Of a stretch of DNA of 64,000 nucleotides, positions 26,291-35,077 are shown piece after piece. Where the stretch lies: positions 82,671-146,670 of the forward strand of contig CATLHE010000003.1 in the NCBI GenBank assembly GCA_949948895.1, read 5' to 3'. The notes beneath the pieces were generated by a model. That model was given only the letters and a program-made list of their open reading frames with translations, ran no database searches and was not told the DNA's origin. A program made the translations under genes and the position numbers. The stretch comes from an uncultured Christensenella sp. (GTDB lineage: Bacteria; Bacillota; Clostridia; Christensenellales; Pumilibacteraceae). Numbering within the stretch: position 1 is the first letter of the stretch; each line of letters opens with the position of its first letter.

Positions 26291-27561
26291 AAAAAAGAAA
26301 GATAGCGATAATGGGCTTCGGCACGGTGGGCGGCGGAGCGTACGATATCCTCACGAAAAACCGCGAGTATATCAAAGCTACGCAAGGGCTTGATATAGAG
26401 GTCAAGTATATACTCGACCGCAGCGACGCGCCGCTTAAAAAGCACGGCGTAGACCCGTCGCTGTTTTGCCCGTCGGCGGACGCGCTTGCCGCCGATCCCG
26501 AAGTGGAGCTCGTAATAGAGACGATGGGCGGGGTCGAGCCCGCGCGCGGGTTTATCGTAAAAATGTTAGAGGCGGGCAAGTCGGTCGTCACCGCCAATAA
26601 AGAACTTCTCGCCAAGTCGTGGGCTCAGCTCGAACCGATAGCCAAAGCTCACGATTGCGGTCTGTTTTTCGAGGCGAGCTGCGTGGGCGGCGTGCCCGTC
26701 ATACGCGCGCTCGGCGAGAGCTTTCAGGGCGATAAAGTGCAGGCGGTGTACGGCATAATAAACGGCACGACCAATTTCATACTCAGTAAGATGAGCAAGG
26801 AAGGCTTGAGTTACGCCGACGCGTTGGCGGAAGCGCAGAGGTTGGGTTTTGCCGAAGCCGATCCCGTATCGGACGTAGGCGGTTACGACGCGGCGTACAA
26901 ACTGTCCATTCTCGCGTCGCTGGCGTTTCATACCTGCGTGCCGTATGCGGACATTTTCAGAGAGGGCATAGAAAGCGTCACGGCAAACGACATAAAAAAC
27001 GCGCACGAGCTTGGCTACGAGATCAAGCTCTTGGCGATAGGCAAGCGCGACGGTAACGATATAGAAGCGCGGGTGCATCCCGCATTCGTGCCTATGGACC
27101 ACCCGCTCGCGTCGGTAAGCGGCGCGTTCAACGCGGTGTATCTTACGGGCGATCATGTGGGCGATCTCATGTTTTACGGCGCGGGCGCGGGCGCGCATCC
27201 TACGGGCAGCGCGATAGTGTCCGACGTCATAAAGGCGCTCGGCGGTAGCCCCAAGTACTGCGACTTTGACAACAGCGGCAAGCTCGATAAAAAATTGAAC
27301 TTTGTCGGGGACTTCGTCAGCGGATATTATATCTGCGTCACGGTGGACGACAAGCCGGGCGTGCTCAGCCGTCTTGCCACGGTCTTGGGCGATAACTCCG
27401 TCAGCATAAAAGCGGCGATGCAAGTCCCGAGCGCGGCGGATACCGCGACGGTTGTATTCCTCACGCACCGCGCGCACGAAAAATCGGTAATGAAGTCGTT
27501 AGAGACGATAGGGCGGCTTGCGGCGGTCAAGAGCATAGACTCGATGATACGCGTGCTTTGA
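26287..27561 (+). CDS. hom: Homoserine dehydrogenase
   Basis: Reduces aspartate semialdehyde to homoserine, the branch point to threonine and methionine. MGFGTVGGGAYDIL (residues 9-22) is the nucleotide-binding loop; VTANKELLAK, GIINGTTNFILSKM and EADPVSDVGGYDAAYKLSILA form the catalytic core with the active-site Lys and Asp; a C-terminal ACT domain begins near residue 352 (YICVTVDDKPGVLSRLATVLGDNSVSI), implying feedback control by an amino acid. Length 424 is standard. It is the last gene of the ECF/coaX/hom operon. Asparagine- and pantothenate-related metabolism share the aspartate family, but no direct link is proven. Confidence 0.95.
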   Translation: MKKRKIAIMGFGTVGGGAYDILTKNREYIKATQGLDIEVKYILDRSDAPLKKHGVDPSLFCPSADALAADPEVELVIETMGGVEPARGFIVKMLEAGKSVVTANKELLAKSWAQLEPIAKAHDCGLFFEASCVGGVPVIRALGESFQGDKVQAVYGIINGTTNFILSKMSKEGLSYADALAEAQRLGFAEADPVSDVGGYDAAYKLSILASLAFHTCVPYADIFREGIESVTANDIKNAHELGYEIKLLAIGKRDGNDIEARVHPAFVPMDHPLASVSGAFNAVYLTGDHVGDLMFYGAGAGAHPTGSAIVSDVIKALGGSPKYCDFDNSGKLDKKLNFVGDFVSGYYICVTVDDKPGVLSRLATVLGDNSVSIKAAMQVPSAADTATVVFLTHRAHEKSVMKSLETIGRLAAVKSIDSMIRVL

Positions 27562-27676
27562 TATCGGAGCGGCGCTGTCCCGATACATATTAAACGAACG
27601 CATTTCTCATAATATTAACGTGGCGCGGCGTGCCTTCGGCTTACCCAAAGTATTTTGGATAAGTGCATTAAAATGT

Positions 27677-27732
27677 TTGACAAATTTTTCGCCGAATAGT
27701 ATACTTTTAGAGTATATGTTTACTTATACTCT
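27677..27732 (+). promoter_or_regulatory. Promoter and adjacent palindrome before the 1143-residue surface protein gene
   Basis: TTGACA at 27677-27682 and TATACT at 27700-27705, 17-base spacer. Just downstream, AGAGTATA (27709-27716) and TATACTCT (27725-27732) form a perfect inverted repeat that covers the expected start of transcription; it may be an operator or a 5' hairpin. Confidence 0.75.
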
Positions 27733-27754
27733 CGATTAGGAGAATATCGACTAA

Positions 27755-30700
27755 ATGAAAAAAATCGGAAATTCCAAAAAAATCGGGCTCGCAGTCACTT
27801 CGGTGTTTGCTTGCACGGCGCTACTTTCCACGGGCATTGCGGCGGCAACGCCGTTTAACGTCGCGGCTGCATCCGACGCTACGCCTACCAAGGTCGAGCT
27901 TTTTGACGGTATAACCGTTCAAGATAAGTGCAGCTACGGCGATCCCATCAAGGTCCCCGTAGTAAGCGGCAGCACCGTTACGGTAACAACGCCCAACGGC
28001 ACGAGCGCAGACCTCGGCAGCGAGACCGACGGAGCGTACTCGGTAACCGCCAATCAGATCGGCAATTACACCGTGACGTATTCCGCGGCAAGCGGCGAGA
28101 AGTACGACTTTAACGTCTACGTCACGCTCGACGAGGATTATTTCCTCAAGGTCGACTATAACGGCGCGGACATCCCCACGTATATTCAAAACGGCGGCTC
28201 TTTCGAACTTCCCGATGCGTCCATCGTATATTACGACGAGAATAAAGTTTTGCGCAGTTACGGCGCGGTAACGCCCGAAATAACCGACTCTCTCGGCAAT
28301 ACGTACGAGGTGGGCGACACCGTTACCGCTTCTCAAAACGGCAAACTGTATATTACGTATTCCGTAGCGGTGGGAACCGACGGACTTAAATATCTTTCCA
28401 AGACGTTTACGGTCAACGTGCAGTCGTCGTTTAACGACACTGTCGCGCCGTCGCTCGCCGTATCCGGTATATCGAGCGAATATTCGGTAAACCGCGCGGT
28501 CACGCTTCCCAAAGCGACCGTTTCGGACAGCTTCGACGACAACGTAAAAGTTTCCATAACCGTGCTCGATCCCGACGGCGAGGCGGTCCGTCTTACCGAT
28601 ATCGACCGTTACGGCTATTCGTATCAAGATCAAGCCAAGCTCGACGAGGACGAAGAAGCGGGCGAGGCCAACGAAAAAGATTGGAACTACCCGTACGTCA
28701 AGTTCGACAACGATCAGGCGATGACGTTCTATCCCGTAAAGGAAGGTACGTACACAATTACGTACGTTGCCGAGGACGACGCGGGCAATAAATCCGTGAC
28801 CAAATCGTTCCGTCCCGTAGTAAAGGATTCGTACGCGCCGCAGTTCGAAGAAATAGCGGAGTATCAGATACCCTCTACTTGGGGTCTCAACGTTTCCAAT
28901 AAGGACGGTTTGCAAGAAGATCTGTCGGGCAAAATAACCATGCCCATTCCCGTACTTGTCGATAATAAGGATCACATGTATCCCGACGAGGCGGTCGAAA
29001 ACGACAGCGATCTTATCTCGCTGTACTTCCGCGTGACCGACGCCGATTATTCGCGCACAATCGTAGAGTTTAAAAACATCCTTTCCGACGGCGACGACAG
29101 CAAGTACACGAGTAAAGCCGATGCATCGTCGGGCAGTATCTACGGCACGGAAGGCACTCAGTATCCGTTTAATAAAGACAATGCGTTCGTATTCGATTTC
29201 GCGCTTTACGACAGAAAAGACGCCAAGGGCGAGACTGTCGATAAGGCGGGCACGTACACCGTGTACTACCGTGCAGAGGACAAAGCGGGCAACCGTTCGA
29301 CCAAATCGTTTACCGTTACGCTCAACGACGATTACACCGACGAAGCCGCGCCTTCGACTGCGGAAGTCACCGTTCCGTCGTATATCTCCGCTGCGGACGA
29401 GTTCCTGAACATCCCGACTCCTTCGGTCGCGGATGCTTCCGATAAAAATCCCAAAGTAGAATACAGACTGTATTCCGATAACGATAAAGCCGACGAAGAA
29501 GGCGGACGCTATATAACCGTTAAGGGCGGCGAGCGCGCCGAGATAGTCAACGACAACGGCTTGTGGCTCGTTATCGACAAAGACAAGGATTACGCGAAAA
29601 AGCTCGAGCTCAAGGGCAACCTGTATTTCTGCGTTACCGCTACCGACTCGGTCGGCAACGTAAAGACCAACTCCGAAGACAGCACGGTCACTTCGTTCGA
29701 TATCGACAACTACAATACCTGCGAAGCCGCGGTAAAAGTAATTGCCGACAATAATACTCAGTCGTATGAGTACAAAGGCGATAACATCGCGTTCAAAACG
29801 GTAAAGGTCGAAGCCGACGGTACAAAGACCGAAACGGAAGTTTCCGGCACCAACAAGATATATGCAGACAGCACTATCAACGCCGGCGGGTTCGAAATCT
29901 CGGTGTCCGACGTGGATATGCGTAAATACACCGGTTTCGAAGTAAGCGTTACCGACGAAAAGGGCAACGAGCAAAACGTCACGCTTGAAACGTTTACCGT
30001 ATTCGACGACAGCACTGCGACCATCTATGTAAACAATATAACGTTTGTTCCGGGCGCGGCAGGCAAGCATTATCTTACGATTCGCGTGTTTGACGTAAAC
30101 AATAAGAGCAGCGTATACGGCTACTCGTTCGATGTGGAAAAATCCACAAACTCGAGCGGTTCCACTCAATCGGCTACCGTCATATCTTCTACGGGCTCGG
30201 CGTACGTAAAGTACACGCTCCACAACGAAAAGATAGAAGATATAGGCAGCAGCGACAAAACGTACTTTGTTGCCCGCAAGATAAGCGGCGGCAAGTTCAG
30301 CCTTATGGGCAGTGAGCTTATCGCAAAGACCCAAGGCTCGTACTCCATAACCGACGGATATATCGAAAGCTCTAAAGCCGTAGCAGGCGCCGACTTCGAT
30401 ACCGACGTTACGCCTTACGGCGCAAACAACGGCAGATATACCGTAGATATCACCGACAAGGGCGCGCCCGTTATCGATATCCAAGGCGTTATGCCGACCT
30501 ATGGCAAAAAGTCCACGACCGAAGAGCCCGCTACGATCGAGCTTCCCGCAATAGTTGCGTATGCGGAAAACGGCGCAGCCAAGGTGGAAGTTACCGTTAA
30601 AGACAGCTCCGGCTCCAAAGTAAAGGTCAACAAAGACGATACGACCGGTAAGTACAGCTTTACGGCGACCAAAGACGGCGTTTATACCGTTACCGTTACC

Positions 30701-31186
30701 GCTACCCGCGCCGCGGCGTCGCCTGTCATCGCGACCTATCCCATCAACGTCGGCGACGTTGTCGGTCCCGAGTTCAGCGTCACCCCTCCGTCGAGCAGAA
30801 TGAAAGTGGGCGATGCGTTCAACTTCAGCACGATGACCCTTGCGGAAGGCGAGAGCGAGAGCGGCGTAAACATCACGAAACGCCTTATCGATCCGTCCAA
30901 GGAAGAAGTTGCCAGCGCGACCATATCCGGAACGTATAAGAGTTATTACAACAAGAACGGTTCGGATATAAAACTCGATAAGTCCGGCACGTACGAAGTA
31001 GTTTACACGGCTACCGACTCGGTAGGCAACGTGACTACTCAACGCTTTACGATCAATGTTGCGGCAAGCGGTTCGAGCACGCCTACCACGTTTACCACTC
31101 TTTCGACGGTCCTGATCGTCGTGGCGGTAGTGCTTCTTGCGGGCGTCATAGTCTACGTCGTAAGATTCCGTAAAGTAAAAAAATAA
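27755..31186 (+). CDS. Large surface protein with Ig-like repeats and C-terminal membrane anchor
   Basis: Exported protein of 1143 residues. A signal peptide (about 1-38, ending near AAAS) is followed by some ten repeated beta-sandwich segments marked by phrases such as GTYTITYVAEDDAGNKSVTKSF, GTYTVYYRAEDKAGNRSTKSF and GTYEVVYTATDSVGNVTTQRF, typical of bacterial Ig-like (Big/HYR-type) domains. The C-terminus has one helix (about 1113-1135, LSTVLIVVAVVLLAGVIVYVV) and a short basic tail RFRKVKK, so it is anchored by a transmembrane segment rather than a sortase motif. ATG 27755 follows TTAGGAG by about 12 bases. It probably acts in adhesion or as an envelope spacer; the ligand is unknown. A terminator follows at 31195-31226. 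Confidence 0.83.
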   Translation: MKKIGNSKKIGLAVTSVFACTALLSTGIAAATPFNVAAASDATPTKVELFDGITVQDKCSYGDPIKVPVVSGSTVTVTTPNGTSADLGSETDGAYSVTANQIGNYTVTYSAASGEKYDFNVYVTLDEDYFLKVDYNGADIPTYIQNGGSFELPDASIVYYDENKVLRSYGAVTPEITDSLGNTYEVGDTVTASQNGKLYITYSVAVGTDGLKYLSKTFTVNVQSSFNDTVAPSLAVSGISSEYSVNRAVTLPKATVSDSFDDNVKVSITVLDPDGEAVRLTDIDRYGYSYQDQAKLDEDEEAGEANEKDWNYPYVKFDNDQAMTFYPVKEGTYTITYVAEDDAGNKSVTKSFRPVVKDSYAPQFEEIAEYQIPSTWGLNVSNKDGLQEDLSGKITMPIPVLVDNKDHMYPDEAVENDSDLISLYFRVTDADYSRTIVEFKNILSDGDDSKYTSKADASSGSIYGTEGTQYPFNKDNAFVFDFALYDRKDAKGETVDKAGTYTVYYRAEDKAGNRSTKSFTVTLNDDYTDEAAPSTAEVTVPSYISAADEFLNIPTPSVADASDKNPKVEYRLYSDNDKADEEGGRYITVKGGERAEIVNDNGLWLVIDKDKDYAKKLELKGNLYFCVTATDSVGNVKTNSEDSTVTSFDIDNYNTCEAAVKVIADNNTQSYEYKGDNIAFKTVKVEADGTKTETEVSGTNKIYADSTINAGGFEISVSDVDMRKYTGFEVSVTDEKGNEQNVTLETFTVFDDSTATIYVNNITFVPGAAGKHYLTIRVFDVNNKSSVYGYSFDVEKSTNSSGSTQSATVISSTGSAYVKYTLHNEKIEDIGSSDKTYFVARKISGGKFSLMGSELIAKTQGSYSITDGYIESSKAVAGADFDTDVTPYGANNGRYTVDITDKGAPVIDIQGVMPTYGKKSTTEEPATIELPAIVAYAENGAAKVEVTVKDSSGSKVKVNKDDTTGKYSFTATKDGVYTVTVTATRAAASPVIATYPINVGDVVGPEFSVTPPSSRMKVGDAFNFSTMTLAEGESESGVNITKRLIDPSKEEVASATISGTYKSYYNKNGSDIKLDKSGTYEVVYTATDSVGNVTTQRFTINVAASGSSTPTTFTTLSTVLIVVAVVLLAGVIVYVVRFRKVKK

Positions 31187-31194
31187 ATTATAGG

Positions 31195-31226
31195 TTATAA
31201 GCGGCGCAGTTGCCGCTTATAATTTT
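31195..31226 (+). terminator. Terminator after the 1143-residue surface protein gene
   Basis: TTATAAGCGGC / GCCGCTTATAA hairpin (31195-31205 with 31212-31222) followed by TTTTA. Confidence 0.78.
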
Positions 31227-31230
31227 ATGA

Positions 31231-31292
31231 GTTGCGAGCGGTAGTGCGAGTAAAGCCATACCGCTCGCGCCAATTAGATTGGCATAAGCAAC
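31231..31292 (+). promoter_or_regulatory. Folded element in the leader of the HEPN ribonuclease gene
   Basis: The 321-base spacer before the HEPN gene has, after the terminator, GCGAGCGGTA (31234-31243) perfectly paired with TACCGCTCGC (31259-31268), then GCCAAT / ATTGGC (31269-31274 with 31278-31283), and GTTGC / GCAAC at the outside (31231-31235 with 31288-31292). GTTGC shares two bases with the first stem, so the forms may compete. No convincing promoter was found in the remaining 215 bases, and nothing else of note is seen there. Confidence 0.5.
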
Positions 31293-31507
31293 GATAAGAT
31301 AATAGCATGTACGGTTTGTATTCAAAGCAAAACGCTCCGCGTACCTGTACGGCGAATGTTATTATGGCTTATGGTTGTTCAAAGGACAAGCGGCAGAGAT
31401 ATATCAAAAGAAATACATGCTTACGGTTTACGGCAAGCGGAAATACCGACGAAAAGAATCGGCGGAAAGGCTAGCGTTAAGTTCGCTCGCAAGAGCGGGG
31501 AGAAATA

Positions 31508-33307
31508 ATGGAAAATGTCAGATATAACATATCTCCGTGTTCGGTAGAGGACGCGGAGACGTTCGTGGGAAAAATCGACGAAAGACTGTACAGTGAGCGC
31601 AGTCGCGTGCGTGCCGACGAACACTCGCATTACGACAGATATGCGTTTATGAGAGGCGACAGCAAAGTTGCCGTAGTGTACGATACGTCGGCGCATGTGA
31701 TTTCGATCACCGCGCCGCAGGACTATGCGGACGAGCTTTTGGGCGTGTTCGGTACAGCGGGAAGAACGGTCAAACGCTCGACGGTGCCCGCGCATAACGG
31801 CTCTTTGCCTCGGCGCGCGCCGCAAGCGGAAGGCGGCTCGGCGCAGACGAGACGGACAACCGAGTACCCGACCCCGCCCGATACAAGGGCGAAAGTTTTT
31901 GTTTCGCCTACGGCTATCCGCCGTCGCCCCGAAACGCCTACGCCTACAGTCATTGCCACGTCAAAGGGCTTGGAAATATCGACGGACGAGATATTCCCGC
32001 CGCAACGCGCAAAAAAACGCGGCGAGCAGAACAGAACGACGTACGACGGACGCACGATCAACGCATGCGGTACGGCAAGCGGCGAGCGCTCGGCGCAAAA
32101 ATATACATCGGACGCATACTTTGCCGCTTCCGCTGTCGGTGCAAGTTCCGCCGCGGCGAGCGTAGGCAAAAAGCGCAAAGCGACGATTTCATTCGGCGAT
32201 TGCGATGACGACGGATATTCGAGAGATAAGGGCAAAGGCTTTACGCGCGCGGCGTCGCCCGTCAGGAGCGGCACGGGACTATATGCCGATCTTGCGGCGC
32301 ATAAGCAGGACGCTTCGCCGTCTTATGCCGAGCCCGATACACAGAAAAAGCGCAGGGGCAGACCGCGCAAGGACACTGCGGCAGCCGACGTAGTCCAGCC
32401 GCTCGCGTACAGAGAAGTGGCTGTGCCGAGTTCGGGCGGGAATCAAGCGCAGGTCGTACCCGAGTACAAAAACGGGTATTCGGTGCGGAATTTTCCCGAG
32501 GATAAGCTCGCGGCGCTTTTGAAGCGGCTCAAGGGCGTCGGGTATAAGGTCGATCCCGACGGCACAGAGTTCGCCGGCACTTCGCAAGAAGTAAAAATGT
32601 TCGCCGTTTCCGACGACAGCGGTTCGAGAGTGTTTTTGCGGTACGCCACCAAAAAGATGACCATTCAGCTTCAGGGCAAGCGCTCCGAACTCTTCGGCGA
32701 ACTGCAATCGCAAGTCGGGCGTGACAGCGACTATTCGTCGGCGCTCGAGGGCTATATCGAGTCCAATGACGGCGGCGCGAAAAAGGGCAAGGTATCGGAC
32801 GTAGAGAATCGGCTCAAACGCAGGCTTCCCACGGCATATGAGTTTTTGTCGGAGCAATCGCGTATAGATTTTTCTTACGGCATACACGACTTTTCTCAAG
32901 ACATGCTCAGGCTATCCGATTACTCGGTGCTTTTGGTTCCGCCGTACAGGGGCTTGGAACGCTTTATATTCGACTTACAGCGCGCCGAGGACATCAAGGT
33001 CAAGATGATAGGTCAGGCGTACGACAAGGACAACAACGGCAACTACGTGCTCAAAAACGGGTACAGACAGCGCATAGGCAGCGTGATATACTGCGAGGTA
33101 ATGGTCGCGCTGTATACGGAATATTTTTCGCGGCGCAACTTTTTCGCGCACTCGGACAATTCGGACGACAGTCGGTCGCGCGCGATACCCGACCGCGCCG
33201 TTGCCAAGGGCATATTCGAGAATCTTTTGGACGTTGTCGAGTACAATGCGAAAAAACTGAAAGAAATAGGGTTTTCGGTGGGCGATACCGATAAAACCAG
33301 AAAGTGA
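31508..33307 (+). CDS. RnlA-type (RNase LS family) HEPN endoribonuclease with AT-hook linker
   Basis: Matches the three-part build of the toxin RnlA/LsoA: an N-terminal TBP-like domain (about 5-90), a second TBP-like repeat (about 325-405, with KKMTIQLQGKRSELF), and a HEPN nuclease domain (about 435-590). The HEPN active-site residues are all there: R481-x-x-E484 (in PYRGLERF) and R543-N-F-F-A-H548, the spacing known from RnlA. Between the two TBP-like domains lies a long, charged, probably disordered linker (90-320) holding KRRGRPRK at 281-288, a classical AT-hook for minor-groove DNA binding. RnlA cuts mRNA and is normally held by the adjacent antitoxin RnlB; no such gene is present here. 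ATG 31508 has GGGGAG 6-8 bases upstream. Family call is from motif and architecture; its role, toxin or housekeeping RNase, is open. Confidence 0.8.
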   Translation: MENVRYNISPCSVEDAETFVGKIDERLYSERSRVRADEHSHYDRYAFMRGDSKVAVVYDTSAHVISITAPQDYADELLGVFGTAGRTVKRSTVPAHNGSLPRRAPQAEGGSAQTRRTTEYPTPPDTRAKVFVSPTAIRRRPETPTPTVIATSKGLEISTDEIFPPQRAKKRGEQNRTTYDGRTINACGTASGERSAQKYTSDAYFAASAVGASSAAASVGKKRKATISFGDCDDDGYSRDKGKGFTRAASPVRSGTGLYADLAAHKQDASPSYAEPDTQKKRRGRPRKDTAAADVVQPLAYREVAVPSSGGNQAQVVPEYKNGYSVRNFPEDKLAALLKRLKGVGYKVDPDGTEFAGTSQEVKMFAVSDDSGSRVFLRYATKKMTIQLQGKRSELFGELQSQVGRDSDYSSALEGYIESNDGGAKKGKVSDVENRLKRRLPTAYEFLSEQSRIDFSYGIHDFSQDMLRLSDYSVLLVPPYRGLERFIFDLQRAEDIKVKMIGQAYDKDNNGNYVLKNGYRQRIGSVIYCEVMVALYTEYFSRRNFFAHSDNSDDSRSRAIPDRAVAKGIFENLLDVVEYNAKKLKEIGFSVGDTDKTRK

Positions 33308-33374
33308 GATAGGCGCGTGGCTATTGCCGTAGCGCAAAACAGCAGAACAGAAAAACAAAAGGAGGCTGGGGCGT

Positions 33375-34985
33375 TTGCCTCGTACTATGTCAAAATTCAT
33401 TTTCGTGACCGGCGGTGTTGTGTCGGGATTGGGTAAGGGAATAACGGCGGCAAGCCTTGCAATGCTCATCAAAGCGCAGGGCTATTCGGTGGATATAATC
33501 AAGTTCGATCCGTACTTTAACGTAGACTCGCTGTACTTGAGTCCTTATCAGCACGGCGAAGTCTTTGTCACCGACGACGGCGGCGAAGGCGACCTCGTTA
33601 TCGGGCATTACGAGCGTTTCCTCGATCAGGACCTATCCGAAAACAGCAATATCACGAGCGGTAAGATCTACTCGGCGGTCATCAGTCGCGAGCGCGAGGG
33701 CGGTTACGACGGCGAATCCGTTCAGGTAGTTCCGCACATAACCGACGAGATAAAGCGCACGCTGTATCGACTGAATAAGCCCGAGACCGACGTCGTCGTT
33801 TGCGAGATAGGCGGTGTGGTCGGCGATATAGAAAATCATCCGTACCTCGAAGCGATACGGCAGTGCCGCGGCGAGCTCGGCAGGGGCAACGCCGTGTACG
33901 TGCATATAACGTATGTGCCCATTATCGAAATGAGCGGCGAGCACAAGACCAAGCCCACGCAAAACTCCGTCAAGGAATTGCAAAACATAGGTATCCAGCC
34001 CGATATCATCGTTTGCCGTTCGGACTTGCCGCTTGACGACAGCTCCAAGAAAAAGCTTTCAATGTTCTGTAATGTGGAGCGCAACTGCATTATCGAGAGC
34101 GTTACCACCGATAATCTTTACAGCGTTCCGCTCACGCTCAACGAGCAGCAGTTTTCGGATATCGCGCTTAAAAAGCTCAGATTGGAAGTTAAACAGCCCG
34201 ACCTGTCCGCGTGGATCGATATGAACGCGCGCGCCGAAAAAGCGGCAAAAGACGACAAGCGTCTCAAAATCGCGATTGTAGGCAAGTATACCGAACGCGC
34301 GACGGCATATCGTTCTATCACCGATGCGGTCAATACCGCATGCCTGTTAAAAAATAAATCGGTCGATATCACGCTCCTTCCTAGCGAGGCGATAGAGACC
34401 GCGCCCGAAGATCTCAAAGGCTACGACGGCATAATCGTAGCGCCCGGGTTCGGGCTTCGCGGGTTTGAAGGCAAGGTCGCGGCGTGCAAGTACGCGCGCG
34501 AGAACGACGTGCCTTGCCTCATGATAGGCTTGGGCGCGCAAGCGGGCGTTGTCGAGTTTTCGCGTAACGTGTGCACCATGTCGTCCGCGCAGTCGCAAGA
34601 GTTCGACGAGGAAACGCCGTATCCCGTAGTCGCGTATTCCGAGCCGAGAATGCTTAAAAAAGGCGCGTTCCCCACGATGATAACCGCGGGCACGCAACTC
34701 AGCAAGATATACGGTTACGGCACGGTAAAAGAGCGTCACCGTCACCGTTTCGACTTTAACGAAACGTACGAGCCCATGCTGCTCAAAAACGGCATGGTGT
34801 TCTCGGCACATTCCCCGACCGGCACGCCCGAAGCGTTTGAAATACCCACGAAAAGATTTTATATAGGCACGATATTCAACCCCGAATACCGCTCGCGCTT
34901 ACTTACCACGCACCCGCTGTTTAGTGAATTTATAAAAGTCGCCTCGACCAAAAAACACGGCGCGGCAAACGACAAAAATAAATAA
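33375..34985 (+). CDS. pyrG: Divergent CTP synthase with a degenerate glutaminase domain
   Basis: The N-terminal synthase domain (FIFVTGGVVSGLGKGITAASLA, SPYQHGEVFVTDDGG, GHYERF, CEIGGVVGDIE, KTKPTQNSVKEL) makes CTP from UTP, ATP and ammonia. The C-terminal class I glutamine amidotransferase domain is recognisable but has lost its catalytic parts: the nucleophile loop reads CLMIGLGAQAG where the family has YLGICLGMQ (Cys to Gly), the oxyanion region is VAPGFGLRG rather than VPGGFGxRG, and the triad segment is FNPE in place of HPE (His to Asn). The synthase half also differs at usually fixed sites (EGDLVIG for ETDLDLG). I infer ammonia dependence or a changed role. TTG 33375 is 9 bases after GGAGG; ATG 33387 is the alternative. 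It starts 67 bases after the HEPN gene. Confidence 0.85.
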   Translation: MPRTMSKFIFVTGGVVSGLGKGITAASLAMLIKAQGYSVDIIKFDPYFNVDSLYLSPYQHGEVFVTDDGGEGDLVIGHYERFLDQDLSENSNITSGKIYSAVISREREGGYDGESVQVVPHITDEIKRTLYRLNKPETDVVVCEIGGVVGDIENHPYLEAIRQCRGELGRGNAVYVHITYVPIIEMSGEHKTKPTQNSVKELQNIGIQPDIIVCRSDLPLDDSSKKKLSMFCNVERNCIIESVTTDNLYSVPLTLNEQQFSDIALKKLRLEVKQPDLSAWIDMNARAEKAAKDDKRLKIAIVGKYTERATAYRSITDAVNTACLLKNKSVDITLLPSEAIETAPEDLKGYDGIIVAPGFGLRGFEGKVAACKYARENDVPCLMIGLGAQAGVVEFSRNVCTMSSAQSQEFDEETPYPVVAYSEPRMLKKGAFPTMITAGTQLSKIYGYGTVKERHRHRFDFNETYEPMLLKNGMVFSAHSPTGTPEAFEIPTKRFYIGTIFNPEYRSRLLTTHPLFSEFIKVASTKKHGAANDKNK

Positions 34986-34999
34986 TCAGACGCAACATT

Positions 35000-35030
35000 A
35001 AAAGACCGATACGCTGTGTATCGGTCTTTT
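35000..35030. terminator. Terminator after pyrG
   Basis: AAAAGACCGATAC pairs with GTATCGGTCTTTT around a 5-base loop. Symmetric A/T runs would also stop minus-strand transcription from mntP. Confidence 0.85.
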
Positions 35031-35077
35031 GCGTTGTGTATATCGAACGGTAAGGCGTGCGCTATTGTAATTGCGAA

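Noticed and set aside
27821..31042. 1073-codon open frame antisense to the 1143-residue surface protein
   Set aside because: Same reason; the plus strand has promoter, signal peptide, anchor and terminator.
31304..31471. 55-codon frame in the leader of the HEPN gene
   Set aside because: No ribosome site, composition unlike a protein, and it overlaps leader sequence.
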